DNA of 64,000 bases from the NCBI RefSeq assembly GCF_000814325.1, contig NZ_JPHF01000009.1, forward strand, positions 88,521-152,520. The letters run 5' to 3'. The notes beneath the pieces are model-generated. The model saw only the letters and a program-made list of their open reading frames with translations. It did not search any database and was not told the origin of the DNA. This DNA comes from Flavihumibacter sp. ZG627 (GTDB taxonomy: Bacteria; Bacteroidota; Bacteroidia; Chitinophagales; Chitinophagaceae). The position numbers and the translations under genes are program-made. Each line of letters begins with the position of its first letter. Positions within the stretch are counted from its first letter, which is position 1. This document shows, in pieces, positions 27,329 to 36,213 of this stretch.

Positions 27329-27790
27329 TCATTTTACCCTCTTTTGTTTCTGTAGAGCAATCTCCTCAGCCTCTTCTATACTATGAGATTCATTTGCACT
27401 ATCATGCTCCCTTGCTTTGTCAAAGAGGTGCTGGTAATATTTACGCATACGTATCAGATCCTCTTCCGTTAGCTCTTCAATATCTATGAGTTTATTGCTA
27501 GCTTTATCACTGCTTGCAATCAGTTCATTAAGTTTTAATTGTAAAGCAAGTGTGTCCTTATTCTGAGACTGCTGAATGACGAATACCATCAAAAAGGTAA
27601 TGATAGTAGTACCTGTATTTATTACCAACTGCCATGTGTCTGAAAATTTGAAAACCGGACCCAATAAAGCCCAGACAATTACTATTAACATGGCAATAAT
27701 TGATGCAATAGGACTACCGGTAGCCCTAGTAACTTTATCAGCTACTGAGGCGAACGTTTTGGAAAGACCGCCGCTTTTATTTTTACCCAT
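27329..27790 (-). CDS. Low-affinity iron permease family membrane protein
   Basis: A 153-residue protein of the PF04120 family. Two transmembrane helices are visible (IASIIAMLIVIVWALLGPVF and INTGTTIITFLMVFVIQ), followed by the family segment QNKDTLALQLKLNELI and an acidic C-terminal tail. The name comes from a yeast transporter; bacterial members have no proven transport role. It lies 44 bases after the GT35 gene and upstream of the low-complexity protein on the same strand. Confidence 0.85.
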   Translation of the reverse strand: MGKNKSGGLSKTFASVADKVTRATGSPIASIIAMLIVIVWALLGPVFKFSDTWQLVINTGTTIITFLMVFVIQQSQNKDTLALQLKLNELIASSDKASNKLIDIEELTEEDLIRMRKYYQHLFDKAREHDSANESHSIEEAEEIALQKQKRVK

Positions 27791-27834
27791 AACCTTTTTT
27801 TACCCTGATCATTCAATTCCCGTACTTGGGGAGC

Positions 27835-29499
27835 TTATGACACAGTTATGGGATTATATAATTCCGTATAATACTGCCTTGCAAGTCGGGCACTGTCAAA
27901 CTGCGGAAAAATATCCCGCATTCCCTCTTTCATAATCTGCAACCAGGTTTGAGGGTAATCGTAATAAAGTGGAATAACTTCCTTTTCCAGGAGTTCATAG
28001 AGGCAGGTGGCATCTAATTCATCCTGCTGGTGTTCATTTAAAGTGGGATTACAGGAGGGGATGACAAAACAATTTTTTTTATCACGGGCAAATTCCGGAA
28101 ACCACCCATCGGGCAGGGCTACATTAACCGCACCATTCATGGCAGCGGTCATACCGCTGGTTCCGGATGCTTCGTGACGAAGGCGAGGTACATTCAGCCA
28201 GATATCGGCACCACCTTTCAACAATCGACTTAATTTCATTTCATACCCAACCAGTATTGCGCAATTAGAATGAGATTTACAGATATGGACAATCTTGTCA
28301 AATACACCTATGGAACTGTAATCAAGTGGGTAGGGCTTTCCTGCCCAAATGATCTGTATGGGCCTATCCGGATTGCTGATAAGTTTTTCAAACCGGTCCA
28401 TATCATGAAACAAAAGATCAGGTCGTTTATACCCTGTAAACCTTTTTGCAAACACGAGTGTGAGAATGTTTTCATCATAGATCTCTCCATTCTGGTCAGA
28501 CACTTCTTCAAACAAAGCCCTTTTAGCAATCTTCTTTCTTCTCAATAAGGCCTCATCATCTCCTTCTTCAAGTGCTTTATACATTCCTTCATCAGCCCAG
28601 AAACCGAAATGCTGGGCATTTGTAATAGGGATGATAGAACATATATCGTTGTGGTTAGCCCACATTTTGAGCATAGTTTGCTGGTGTGGTATTGATACAC
28701 CATTCGCCAAGCCTGCCAGGTGTAAGATGGAAGCTGTATGATCTAATGTATCGCCTTCTGTATGGGTAATTATCCTTACTTCAGTAATGGGAACTCCGCA
28801 GAGAAAACCCATTTTCTCCAGCCAGATTAAATCAGATTTTACGTTGCCTGCTTCTTCGGGTGTATGGTTCGTGAATACCAGGTGTCGCTTCAATTCTTCG
28901 CGGCTGCGGTATCGCTGGTAAAGAAAAAAGGCAAGTGGTAATGCATGCGACTCATTCAGGTGATAAATATCCGGCTCCCAATTGAGGATCTCCAGCAAAC
29001 GGGCTCCACCGGCGCCGAGCAGAATTGCAGCTGCAATTTTGGCCTCAGGATTGGCATCATACAACTTGTGGCAGGTGGTTTGTGCCAGGTAATCATTCTC
29101 CGGAAGGTCGGTACTAAGGAAAAACATTGGCACAGTATTAAATACTGAAGGTGACAAATACCAGGCAGTTACCCAAACTTCATGTCCCGATATATTTATG
29201 GTGAATTTTATACCTGTCTTCTGTAAAAAACCATATACTTTTTCCTGGAAGAGGATATCCATCGTTTGATCGGCCTTCCGAACCTGGTCATAATATCCAT
29301 ACTTCCATAATATGCCAATGCCCACGATGTTTTGTTTAAGGTCAAAGGCACTACGCATATGAGAACCGGCCAGGAAACCAAGTCCACCCGCATATATCTT
29401 AAAACTTTGGTGGATCGCATATTCCATACAGAAATATGCAACAGGTCGCGAATATCCAGGTTCAAATTCATATGGATGCGAGAACTCGAAAGTCATCAA
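27835..29499 (-). CDS. Short-form alpha-glucan phosphorylase (GT35) lacking the PLP lysine
   Basis: A 554-residue GT35-type protein, far shorter than the roughly 850-residue glycogen phosphorylases. Conserved stretches are VAYFCMEYAI, IYAGGLGFLAGSH, DIYHLNESHALPL, FTNHTPEEAGN, FAKRFTGYKRPDL and EASGTSGMTAAMNGAVN. In the last block, phosphorylases carry the PLP-binding Lys where this protein has Thr451 (codon 28147-28149, ACC). It may be a lineage-specific variant with another chemistry or a non-catalytic role. It is the first gene of a co-directional set with the iron-permease homologue. Confidence 0.85.
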   Translation of the reverse strand: MMTFEFSHPYEFEPGYSRPVAYFCMEYAIHQSFKIYAGGLGFLAGSHMRSAFDLKQNIVGIGILWKYGYYDQVRKADQTMDILFQEKVYGFLQKTGIKFTINISGHEVWVTAWYLSPSVFNTVPMFFLSTDLPENDYLAQTTCHKLYDANPEAKIAAAILLGAGGARLLEILNWEPDIYHLNESHALPLAFFLYQRYRSREELKRHLVFTNHTPEEAGNVKSDLIWLEKMGFLCGVPITEVRIITHTEGDTLDHTASILHLAGLANGVSIPHQQTMLKMWANHNDICSIIPITNAQHFGFWADEGMYKALEEGDDEALLRRKKIAKRALFEEVSDQNGEIYDENILTLVFAKRFTGYKRPDLLFHDMDRFEKLISNPDRPIQIIWAGKPYPLDYSSIGVFDKIVHICKSHSNCAILVGYEMKLSRLLKGGADIWLNVPRLRHEASGTSGMTAAMNGAVNVALPDGWFPEFARDKKNCFVIPSCNPTLNEHQQDELDATCLYELLEKEVIPLYYDYPQTWLQIMKEGMRDIFPQFDSARLARQYYTELYNPITVS

Positions 29500-29582
29500 T
29501 AAGCGTTTCCTGAAATTACAAAGTTCACTATACCATTATGCTGATAGTTATCAACCAGCCAATGATTATAATCAACAAAAAA

Positions 29583-29609
29583 GGGCTGACCCATTAAATG
29601 AGACAGCCC
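29583..29609 (-). terminator. Intrinsic terminator after the MBL-rhodanese gene
   Basis: On the minus strand GGGCTG pairs with CAGCCC around a 15-base loop and is followed by six T. It lies 29 bases downstream of the MBL-rhodanese stop and separates that gene from the GT35 gene. Confidence 0.8.
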
Positions 29610-29637
29610 CGTCCTATAAAAACCTAAATCAACCCTA

Positions 29638-31038
29638 TTAACTTACAACCGGATTACCCTGGTTGACCCACTCATTGATACCGGAAGAAAAATTCACCAC
29701 ATTCTTATATCCCTTGCCGGCAAGTATTGAGTAGCCAATGGCAGCACGATCACCTCCCTGACAATGTATCACCACTTTCCTGTCTTTGCTTACTTTATCG
29801 AGGTTGTTTAATATGGTTCCAACAAACACATTGTCTGCTCCGGCTATATGGCCACTTTCATATTCTGTTGCACCACGCAGGTCCACAACCTGGATACCAT
29901 TGCTTTCTTTTAATGACTTGAACTCCTCCAGACTGATACGATTTTCCTTCTCCAGCTTTCCACCTGTTTCTTCCCAAACCTTTACAGAAGGAACATAACC
30001 ATAGATATTGTCGAGGCCTATACGCATCAGTTTCCGGGTGAGCTCATCCAGCTGTGATTCTTCCGCAAGCAGAATAAATGGTTCTTCATAAGTCAGGAAC
30101 CAGCCCGCCCAGGTACTCAATGAATTGTTGTTCTGAATATTAATGCTACCCGGAATGAAACCTTCTGAAAACTCAGACTTATTACGGGTATCTATCAGCT
30201 TAATACCCTTATCCAACGCTTCTTTCAGTTCGGCCGCATTCAGTTGTATAAGCTTAGGAACCTCTGTAAGTAAAGGACGATCAACTTTATTCAGCTTCTT
30301 CATCATTGCAAAATACTTCGGTGGTTCTGGCTGGCCCTCAAGCAAATACTTTACAAATCCAGGCTCATTATTTTCATATCGGAAGGCCCAGTTCCGTGCC
30401 TTTTCATATCCTACAGTTGTACTAGGAACAGCACCCAGCGCTTTACCACAGGCTGATCCTGCTCCATGGCCTGGCCATACCTGGATGAAATCGGAGAGAG
30501 CATCGAATTTCTTTATGGAATTAAACATCTGGTGGGCGCCCACATCCTGGGTTCCCTTCATCCCTGCAGCTTTCTCCAGCAGGTCGGGACGGCCAATATC
30601 ACCTACAAATACAAAGTCGCCTGTAAACAACATCACCGGCTCATCACTGGCTGGCGTATCCGTTAAAAGGAAGCTGATGCTTTCAGGCGTATGGCCTGGC
30701 GTATGGATCACCTCTATCTTAAGATTACCCACCATAACAACATCACCATCTTTCAAAGGCTTATGGGCAAATTCATATTCCCATCCCTCACCACCCTCTG
30801 CAGAAAGGTACATATCAGCACCAGTTAACGCAGCAAGTTCCCTTGACCCTGCAAGAAAATCAGCATGGATATGCGTCTCGAAGATATGGGTGATCTTCAT
30901 GTTGTTTTGTTTGGCAATTTCGAGGTAGGTATCTACATCGCGCTTGGCATCAATTACAGCGGCTACGCCGGCTTTCTGACATCCAATAAAATAACTTGCC
31001 TGTGCAAGACTCTTGTCATAAATGTGTTGGAAGAACAT
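29638..31038 (-). CDS. MBL-fold hydrolase with two rhodanese domains (persulfide dioxygenase-like)
   Basis: A 466-residue cytoplasmic protein. The N-terminal metallo-beta-lactamase domain (residues about 1-240) has THIHADFLAGSREL, HTPGHTPESISF and LFTGDFVFVGDIGRPDL, the pattern of ETHE1-like sulfur dioxygenases. The first rhodanese domain (about 265-355) has no Cys at the active loop and is probably inactive; the second (about 370-466) keeps it in VIHCQGGDRAA. A role in sulfide or persulfide detoxification is likely. A Crp-type regulator lies 65 bases upstream on the same strand. Confidence 0.9.
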   Translation of the reverse strand: MFFQHIYDKSLAQASYFIGCQKAGVAAVIDAKRDVDTYLEIAKQNNMKITHIFETHIHADFLAGSRELAALTGADMYLSAEGGEGWEYEFAHKPLKDGDVVMVGNLKIEVIHTPGHTPESISFLLTDTPASDEPVMLFTGDFVFVGDIGRPDLLEKAAGMKGTQDVGAHQMFNSIKKFDALSDFIQVWPGHGAGSACGKALGAVPSTTVGYEKARNWAFRYENNEPGFVKYLLEGQPEPPKYFAMMKKLNKVDRPLLTEVPKLIQLNAAELKEALDKGIKLIDTRNKSEFSEGFIPGSINIQNNNSLSTWAGWFLTYEEPFILLAEESQLDELTRKLMRIGLDNIYGYVPSVKVWEETGGKLEKENRISLEEFKSLKESNGIQVVDLRGATEYESGHIAGADNVFVGTILNNLDKVSKDRKVVIHCQGGDRAAIGYSILAGKGYKNVVNFSSGINEWVNQGNPVVS

Positions 31039-31103
31039 ATGGCTTATAGTTTTTTTTCTGATGTAAAATTGCTATTATCTATTGGCTTGTTCTGTGCCAA
31101 AAA

Positions 31104-31733
31104 TCACTTAACCCAATCAAAATAACTACGATGTATGATTATCCATCCATTCTTTTCCATTTTCTTCAGCAGTCTGCTGATTACTTCCCTGGAGGAATTA
31201 AGGTCATTGGAGATCTCCTGGTGCGTTAATTTTACCTGGTTTCCAAATTGTTTTACATAACGCCTGATATAGAATTCCAGACGCTCATCCATATTCCGGA
31301 ATGCGATCTCATTTACGGTTTGTAGTAAATCATCATAACGATCGCGATACGATCGCAATATAAAATAGTGCCAGCTCTTATATTGCATTAGCCATTTATC
31401 CATAAGCTCCAGGGGAATGGTGAGTGTCATTGTATCTGTGTATGCTAAAGCCATAACAGAGCTGAGTTCCTCGTGGTAATCACTTACCAATGAAATCGCA
31501 CAGGCTTGTCCACCTTGTATGCTGTACATGAAAAATTTATTCCCTTCATTATCCTGCTGATATAATTTTACAATACCCTCCAATACAAGGATCACTGACT
31601 TTATTGGATCCCCGATATTGATAAAGGTGGTGCCGGCAGCCTGGGTGGTCACCTGGCCATATCGAAACATTTCTGTGTACAACTCCGGTTCAAATCCGGG
31701 TAATACCTGCCTGATCGTATTCTGCTGGATCAT
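31104..31733 (-). CDS. Crp/Fnr-family transcriptional regulator
   Basis: A 209-residue regulator with an N-terminal cyclic-nucleotide-binding-type beta-barrel (residues about 20-130) and a C-terminal winged helix-turn-helix (VKLTHQEISNDLNSSREVIS then RLLKKMEKNGWI). No Cys cluster of the Fnr type is visible. It sits 65 bases upstream of the MBL-rhodanese gene and probably controls it. A nested palindrome directly before its start may be an autoregulatory site. Confidence 0.9.
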   Translation of the reverse strand: MIQQNTIRQVLPGFEPELYTEMFRYGQVTTQAAGTTFINIGDPIKSVILVLEGIVKLYQQDNEGNKFFMYSIQGGQACAISLVSDYHEELSSVMALAYTDTMTLTIPLELMDKWLMQYKSWHYFILRSYRDRYDDLLQTVNEIAFRNMDERLEFYIRRYVKQFGNQVKLTHQEISNDLNSSREVISRLLKKMEKNGWIIIHRSYFDWVK

Positions 31734-31734
31734 G

Positions 31735-31775
31735 ATTGGTAATAATCTTCCCGTAAATTGGGAATCTTTACCAAT
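31735..31775 (-). promoter_or_regulatory. Nested inverted repeat adjoining the Crp-family gene start
   Basis: The outer arms ATTGGTAA (31735-31742) and TTACCAAT (31768-31775) are perfect, and inside them TTCCC (31748-31752) pairs with GGGAA (31760-31764). It begins one base before the ATG. It could be an autoregulatory operator or an RNA hairpin over the start codon. Confidence 0.55.
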
Positions 31776-31808
31776 TCAGAATGTGCTAATTGTTACACAA
31801 GAGATTTC

Positions 31809-32219
31809 TTAATCCGGCTGCCTGAAGATATACTTGTCAAGAGAATATTTACCACTTCCCAGAATGAAGATCACAAAGCACAGAAGCCAATAAACGAAGG
31901 CAATAGCTTTGGCATCAAATGGATCATTCGCATGTGCTATAAAGAAAACCACCGTCATAGTTATGAAGATGGGTATGATCGCCAATCGTGTAACTAAGCC
32001 TAACACAACCAGAATAGCACAGAAAAATTCCGCAAATATCACCAGGTTGAATGATAGTCTGGAGCCAATACCAATAATATCACCAAACATTGGAAGGATC
32101 TGGTCGTAATTCACGATTTTCATCCACCCGTAACGTATGAATAAGCCTCCTACAATTAGTCGCAAAAGCAATGTGGCAAGATCAGTATGCAATGAGCCTG
32201 GCTTGAAAAGTTCTTTCAT
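31809..32219 (-). CDS. DoxX-family membrane protein
   Basis: A 136-residue four-helix membrane protein with the DoxX pattern LLLRLIVGGLFIRYGWMK, then FAEFFCAILVVLGLVTRLA and a final helix FVYWLLCFVIFILGSGKYSL. DoxX proteins are linked to thiosulfate oxidation or redox stress in other organisms; here it lies just upstream of the Crp and MBL-rhodanese genes on the same strand, which fits a sulfur or redox context. Function is inference. Confidence 0.88.
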   Translation of the reverse strand: MKELFKPGSLHTDLATLLLRLIVGGLFIRYGWMKIVNYDQILPMFGDIIGIGSRLSFNLVIFAEFFCAILVVLGLVTRLAIIPIFITMTVVFFIAHANDPFDAKAIAFVYWLLCFVIFILGSGKYSLDKYIFRQPD

Positions 32220-32220
32220 A

Positions 32221-32346
32221 TTATAATGGATTTTGATTTACTAATTCATAACAGAGTAACACAATACCACAGCCAAAAATGAATATTGGCATACCACCAA
32301 TTAAGCCATCAACGGTCATCTGTACCTGTAGTTTTAACTTTCTCAT
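32221..32346 (-). pseudogene. Remnant of a dihydrofolate-reductase-family (RibD C-terminal-like) gene
   Basis: A 41-codon frame starting MRKLKLQVQMTVDGLIGG, the characteristic N-terminus of the small DHFR/RibD-C family of Bacteroidota (normally about 180-200 residues). After the Gly-Gly it jumps to MPIFIFGCGIVLL and stops, so most of the body is missing. It looks like an internal deletion that left the start and a short fused end. The stop lies one base before the DoxX start. Confidence 0.65.
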
Positions 32347-32359
32347 ATTTACGTATTAA

Positions 32360-32782
32360 TTATTCTCTGCCAGAACATTTGAGCAACCAGTGATGACCGA
32401 ACTTATCAGTTAGCGCTCCAAATAACGCACCCCAGTGAGTCTTTTCAATAGGTTGTGTTTGTTGACCATCTTCAGCCAGTTTATTATAATAGCGTACCAT
32501 CTGTGATGGATTGCGGCATTCCAATAAAATGGATATTGAATTACCCTGTATAAGCACTTCATCTCCTACCATATCCGTGCCCATTAATACAAGACTACCC
32601 TTTTTAAGCAATGCATGGAGAATACAGCCCCTGATCTCCTCCGGAAGACGATCAGCCATCGGGGTATCACCAACCGTTTGAAGATAAAGTTCACCTCCAA
32701 GGCATTGTTTGTAAAAATCCATCGCGTCCCGGCAGTTGCCATTAAAGGTAAGATAGGTTATCAGTTGACTCATCAGGCTCAT
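32360..32782 (-). CDS. VOC-family (PhnB/glyoxalase-like) protein
   Basis: A 140-residue vicinal-oxygen-chelate protein of the PhnB type. ITYLTFNGNCRDAMDFYKQC opens the first beta-alpha-beta-beta-beta module and WGALFGALTDKFGHHWLLKC closes the second, the usual family signature. Such proteins are often annotated as 3-demethylubiquinone methyltransferase-like; the substrate is unknown. An ATG at 32773 is an alternative start. It may share a transcript with the DHFR remnant and DoxX. Confidence 0.85.
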   Translation of the reverse strand: MSLMSQLITYLTFNGNCRDAMDFYKQCLGGELYLQTVGDTPMADRLPEEIRGCILHALLKKGSLVLMGTDMVGDEVLIQGNSISILLECRNPSQMVRYYNKLAEDGQQTQPIEKTHWGALFGALTDKFGHHWLLKCSGRE

Positions 32783-32884
32783 TGATTACAGTGTAAAAAT
32801 GGCAAGCTTTTCGCAGAGAAAAGGGTTGAAATCACGACGTTTAAAGGGGTTGATTCCGTCAGCCCTATTCATTAGCTTTATCAC

Positions 32885-33877
32885 ATGAAAACCATATCCA
32901 TACTGGTGCCGGAATCAGCGGTAATGGAAACCGTTGCTGACCCGCGCTATCTATTCACAACTGCTAACCAGTTTCTGACGGCATCAGGTAATGATCCCGC
33001 ATTTAAAGTTGAGCTTGTGGCGAGATGCCCGGAGGTTAAATTGCATGGAGGTATTTATTCTGTTCATGCAGATAAATCGCTTTCTGAAGTAAAGCAAACG
33101 GACCTTGTAATTATCCCCGCTATCTTAGGTGATTTTAAGGAAGTCATCAAAAATAACAGCCAGGAAGTAGAATGGATCAAAGATATTTATTCATCCGGGG
33201 CAGAGATTGCATCGCTTTGTGTGGGCTCATTTCTACTGGCAGCCACCGGGCTATTAAATGGAAAACGCTGCTCAACTCACTGGGCCTTCTACCAGGAATT
33301 TCGGGAGATGTACCCCGATGTCACCATTATGGATGGGCATATAATAACCGATGAAGGGGGATTGTATTCAAGTGGTGGCGCAAACTCCTGTTGGAACCTG
33401 CTTCTGCATATACTGGAAAAATACACAAGCCGCGAGGTAGCCATTCTTGCAGCAAAATATTTCGCGATTGATATCGACAGAAAAAGCCAGGCAGCCTTCT
33501 CTATGTTCAGGGCTCAGAAAGACCATAAAGATGTTGAGGTAAAACGAACGCAGGAGTTTATCGAAACCAACTTTACGGAAAAGATCACGGTTGAACAACT
33601 GGCTACCGAAGTTGCCCTGGGCCGGCGAAGCCTTGAACGACGGTTTAAACACGCTACAGGAAATACTATTGCTGTATATATACAAAGGGTGAAGATCGAA
33701 GCTGCCAAGCGCAGCTTCGAAGCAACCCGTAAAAATATTAATGAAGTGATGTATGATGTGGGGTACACCGATACCAAAGCCTTCCGCCAGGTATTTCGAA
33801 AATTCACCGGACTAAATCCCATTGATTATCGGAATAAATACAATAAGGATGTAAAAGAGGTAATTACTTCTCTTTGA
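32885..33877 (+). CDS. GlxA-type regulator: DJ-1/PfpI domain plus AraC helix-turn-helix
   Basis: A 330-residue regulator. Residues 1-190 form a class-I glutamine-amidotransferase-like (DJ-1/PfpI) domain with the nucleophile-elbow Cys in IASLCVGSFLLAATG. Residues about 220-320 hold the two AraC helix-turn-helix motifs (ITVEQLATEVALGRRSLERR and INEVMYDVGYTDTKAFRQVF). A small GGGTTGA/TCAGCCC hairpin lies 20 bases before the start. The neighbours do not identify the target genes. Confidence 0.92.
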   Translation: MKTISILVPESAVMETVADPRYLFTTANQFLTASGNDPAFKVELVARCPEVKLHGGIYSVHADKSLSEVKQTDLVIIPAILGDFKEVIKNNSQEVEWIKDIYSSGAEIASLCVGSFLLAATGLLNGKRCSTHWAFYQEFREMYPDVTIMDGHIITDEGGLYSSGGANSCWNLLLHILEKYTSREVAILAAKYFAIDIDRKSQAAFSMFRAQKDHKDVEVKRTQEFIETNFTEKITVEQLATEVALGRRSLERRFKHATGNTIAVYIQRVKIEAAKRSFEATRKNINEVMYDVGYTDTKAFRQVFRKFTGLNPIDYRNKYNKDVKEVITSL

Positions 33878-34075
33878 TTAATTCCGGATTGTAGTATCGC
33901 GGATCAATGTATCAGTTCTTAAAGTATCATTCATCATCATTGTATCTGTATGCATAGTAGATCCATTGTGCATGGATGAATCTCTAACCTCTATAGAGGT
34001 ATTGGTACCACTGTCACAGGCAGCGAATAAGAAGGTGATTGTAACCGTAGCCAGAATCAAAAATTGCTTTTTCAT
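33878..34075 (-). CDS. Small Asp/Thr/Met-rich lipoprotein
   Basis: A 65-residue predicted lipoprotein. The ATG at 34075 gives MKKQFLILATVTITFLFAAC, a clean signal and lipobox; a longer frame to 34132 spoils this. The mature part is only about 45 residues, rich in Asp, Thr, Ser and Met (TMHTDTMMMNDTLRTDT). It ends directly against the convergent GlxA-type gene. No family is recognised; metal binding by the Asp/Met/His residues is conceivable but unproven. Confidence 0.65.
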   Translation of the reverse strand: MKKQFLILATVTITFLFAACDSGTNTSIEVRDSSMHNGSTMHTDTMMMNDTLRTDTLIRDTTIRN

Positions 34076-34181
34076 AATTATAATTTTATTTAGGAATACG
34101 GGTACGAATTGACTATTGCAGGCACAAACCATACCATGCCGTTAAATAAATACAGGCTGTGGAATCAACTCTACGATATGG

Positions 34182-34817
34182 CTAATCTTTGCCCTTATCA
34201 TCATTATTGCCAACAATTCCTTTTACAAGCGCTTTCCACTGCATGTCGGCCAATCCAAGTACCGCAGCAGTGGCAACCAGCGTATTGCGAATTTTATCTG
34301 CCATTGAGGTATTCTCATTGTTGGGCTCCTCATTCCTCCCCATCACACAGGCACTCACTATATTAGCTTTCCGATGTACAATAAAATTGGAGGTTGCAGC
34401 AGTAGTAAAAAAATGTGCAGCTTCTTCTTCACTACTCCCAGGTTTAGGCGCAGGCCTTACCCGCATAGAAATATAATTTTCCTGGGTCTCATCATCTGAG
34501 AGATTGTCCTCAATAGATTCGATCACAACATAATCTGATCCTTCTCCCGCCTCGTTACCGGGTGCGGGCAGGTTAATCTGAAAAAAGAGGCCTTTCATCG
34601 CCTTACCCTGAACTTCGTTTCCTTCGCTATCTATTAACTGAAAACTTGCCGGTGACCCTTTTGCAATCTCTCCCCAATTATTCACGTCAAGCAGCCGCTG
34701 GGCCGACATATAAAATAAATGCCTGGCTGCTTCATTTGATTCTGTTTCCACCTGGTAGCAATTATCTGAATGCTGACCCTTCATTTGCGGAGGAATATTG
34801 CTGGGAGTATTTTCCAT
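34182..34817 (-). CDS. Conserved hypothetical protein
   Basis: A 211-residue soluble protein that I do not recognise. It starts MENTPSNIPPQMKG, has a mixed alpha/beta body around VNNWGEIAKGSPASFQLIDS and FFQINLPAPG, and ends in a charged tail. There is no signal peptide or membrane helix. It stands alone, convergent with nothing close on its left and divergent from the amidohydrolase on its right. Confidence 0.7.
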   Translation of the reverse strand: MENTPSNIPPQMKGQHSDNCYQVETESNEAARHLFYMSAQRLLDVNNWGEIAKGSPASFQLIDSEGNEVQGKAMKGLFFQINLPAPGNEAGEGSDYVVIESIEDNLSDDETQENYISMRVRPAPKPGSSEEEAAHFFTTAATSNFIVHRKANIVSACVMGRNEEPNNENTSMADKIRNTLVATAAVLGLADMQWKALVKGIVGNNDDKGKD

Positions 34818-34932
34818 GGAAGTGTATTAGTTCTATACATTCACCAAAAATCTATGCCATCACTATGGATCTTTCCAACCCCGGAACAAAAAAAAGGTTA
34901 GTTTTTAATTAAGTTTGATAAACTCCCCTTTT

Positions 34933-36213
34933 ATGCGTGCTATCACCTTATTCATGCTTATTCTGATGGTTGCCGGTAAACCACTTCATTCCCAAACAAA
35001 TAAGGCCGCAAGCATATACCTTCTTGAACCCGACAGAGTATTTGATGGCGAACAAATGCAGGAGGGATGGCAGGTACTGGTTCGCGGAAATAAAATTGAA
35101 GCGGTTGGCGTAATAACCAATATACCCCGCGAAGCAATCAGGATCAACCTGAAGGGCAAAACGCTTTTACCCGGATTAATTGAGGGCCATAGCCACCTCT
35201 TCTTACATCCTTATGATGAAACCAGTTGGGATGACCAGGTACTCAAAGAGTCGCGTGCAGAAAGAACTGCGAGAGCAGTGATGCATGCGAAAGCAACACT
35301 GATGGCGGGATTTACAACGGTGCGCGACCTTGGAACGGAAGGAGCAGCATACGATGATGCCGGACTTAAAAACGCTATTGAAAAGGGTATAATACAGGGT
35401 CCCCGTATGCTGGTGGCAACAAAAGCAATTGTGGCGACCGGCAGCTATGGTCCGAAATCAGATGTTACCGAACTGCAATTATTAAGAGGTGCCGCTGAAG
35501 TGGGAGGCATGGAAGAATTGTCAAGGGAAATAAGAACACAGATCGGCAACGGGGCGGATCTTATTAAGCTGTATGGCGACTATCGCTGGGGAAGAAACGG
35601 TGAAGCGGCGCCAACATTCTCCCTGGAAGAAATTACCAGAGCCGTAGAAATAACCGGGGGCAGCGGACGCAAGGTTGTGGTACATGCTACTACTCCCGAG
35701 GCCATGCGCAGGGCCGCAATGGCTGGTGTATCTACCATAGAGCATGGTGATGAGGGCACCCCTGAAGTATTTGCATTGATGAAATCAAAAGGGGTTGCTC
35801 TCTGCGCAACCATTGCTGCCGGAGAAGCGTTGTCTGAATACAAAGGTTGGAAGAAAAGCGAACCTGCCCCTCAGCGCATCATTGAAAAGCAAAAGAGTTT
35901 TGCCGCCGCGTTGGCATCAGGAGTAACTATAGTTATGGGAGGAGATGTTGGAGTATTTACCCATGGCGATAATGCCCGTGAAATGGAACTGATGGTGGAC
36001 TATGGTATGAAATCACTTGATGTGCTTCGGTCGGCCACATCCGTAAATGCAGACGTGTTCGGTATTAATTATGAACTTGGAAGAATCAGGACTGGCTTAT
36101 TGGCAGACATCATTGCCGTAGAAGGCAATCCAGCCATTAACATTTCAGCAATAAGGAAGATCGTACTGGTCATGAAAGATGGAGTATTATATACTCATAA
36201 CCTGTCGCGGTGA
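34933..36213 (+). CDS. Exported amidohydrolase (imidazolonepropionase/prolidase-like)
   Basis: A metal-dependent amidohydrolase of 426 residues. I start it at the ATG 34933 (MRAITLFMLILMVAG, signal ending near LHSQ); an in-frame TTG at 34915 is less likely. Landmarks are the HxH metal motif in LLPGLIEGHSHLF, the Lys region ADLIKLYGDY, VVVHATTPEAMRRA, STIEHGDEG and the final metal Asp region MGGDVGVFTHGDN. Peptide or cyclic amide substrates are typical. Its last 19 bases overlap the small convergent membrane-protein gene. Confidence 0.87.
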   Translation: MRAITLFMLILMVAGKPLHSQTNKAASIYLLEPDRVFDGEQMQEGWQVLVRGNKIEAVGVITNIPREAIRINLKGKTLLPGLIEGHSHLFLHPYDETSWDDQVLKESRAERTARAVMHAKATLMAGFTTVRDLGTEGAAYDDAGLKNAIEKGIIQGPRMLVATKAIVATGSYGPKSDVTELQLLRGAAEVGGMEELSREIRTQIGNGADLIKLYGDYRWGRNGEAAPTFSLEEITRAVEITGGSGRKVVVHATTPEAMRRAAMAGVSTIEHGDEGTPEVFALMKSKGVALCATIAAGEALSEYKGWKKSEPAPQRIIEKQKSFAAALASGVTIVMGGDVGVFTHGDNAREMELMVDYGMKSLDVLRSATSVNADVFGINYELGRIRTGLLADIIAVEGNPAINISAIRKIVLVMKDGVLYTHNLSR

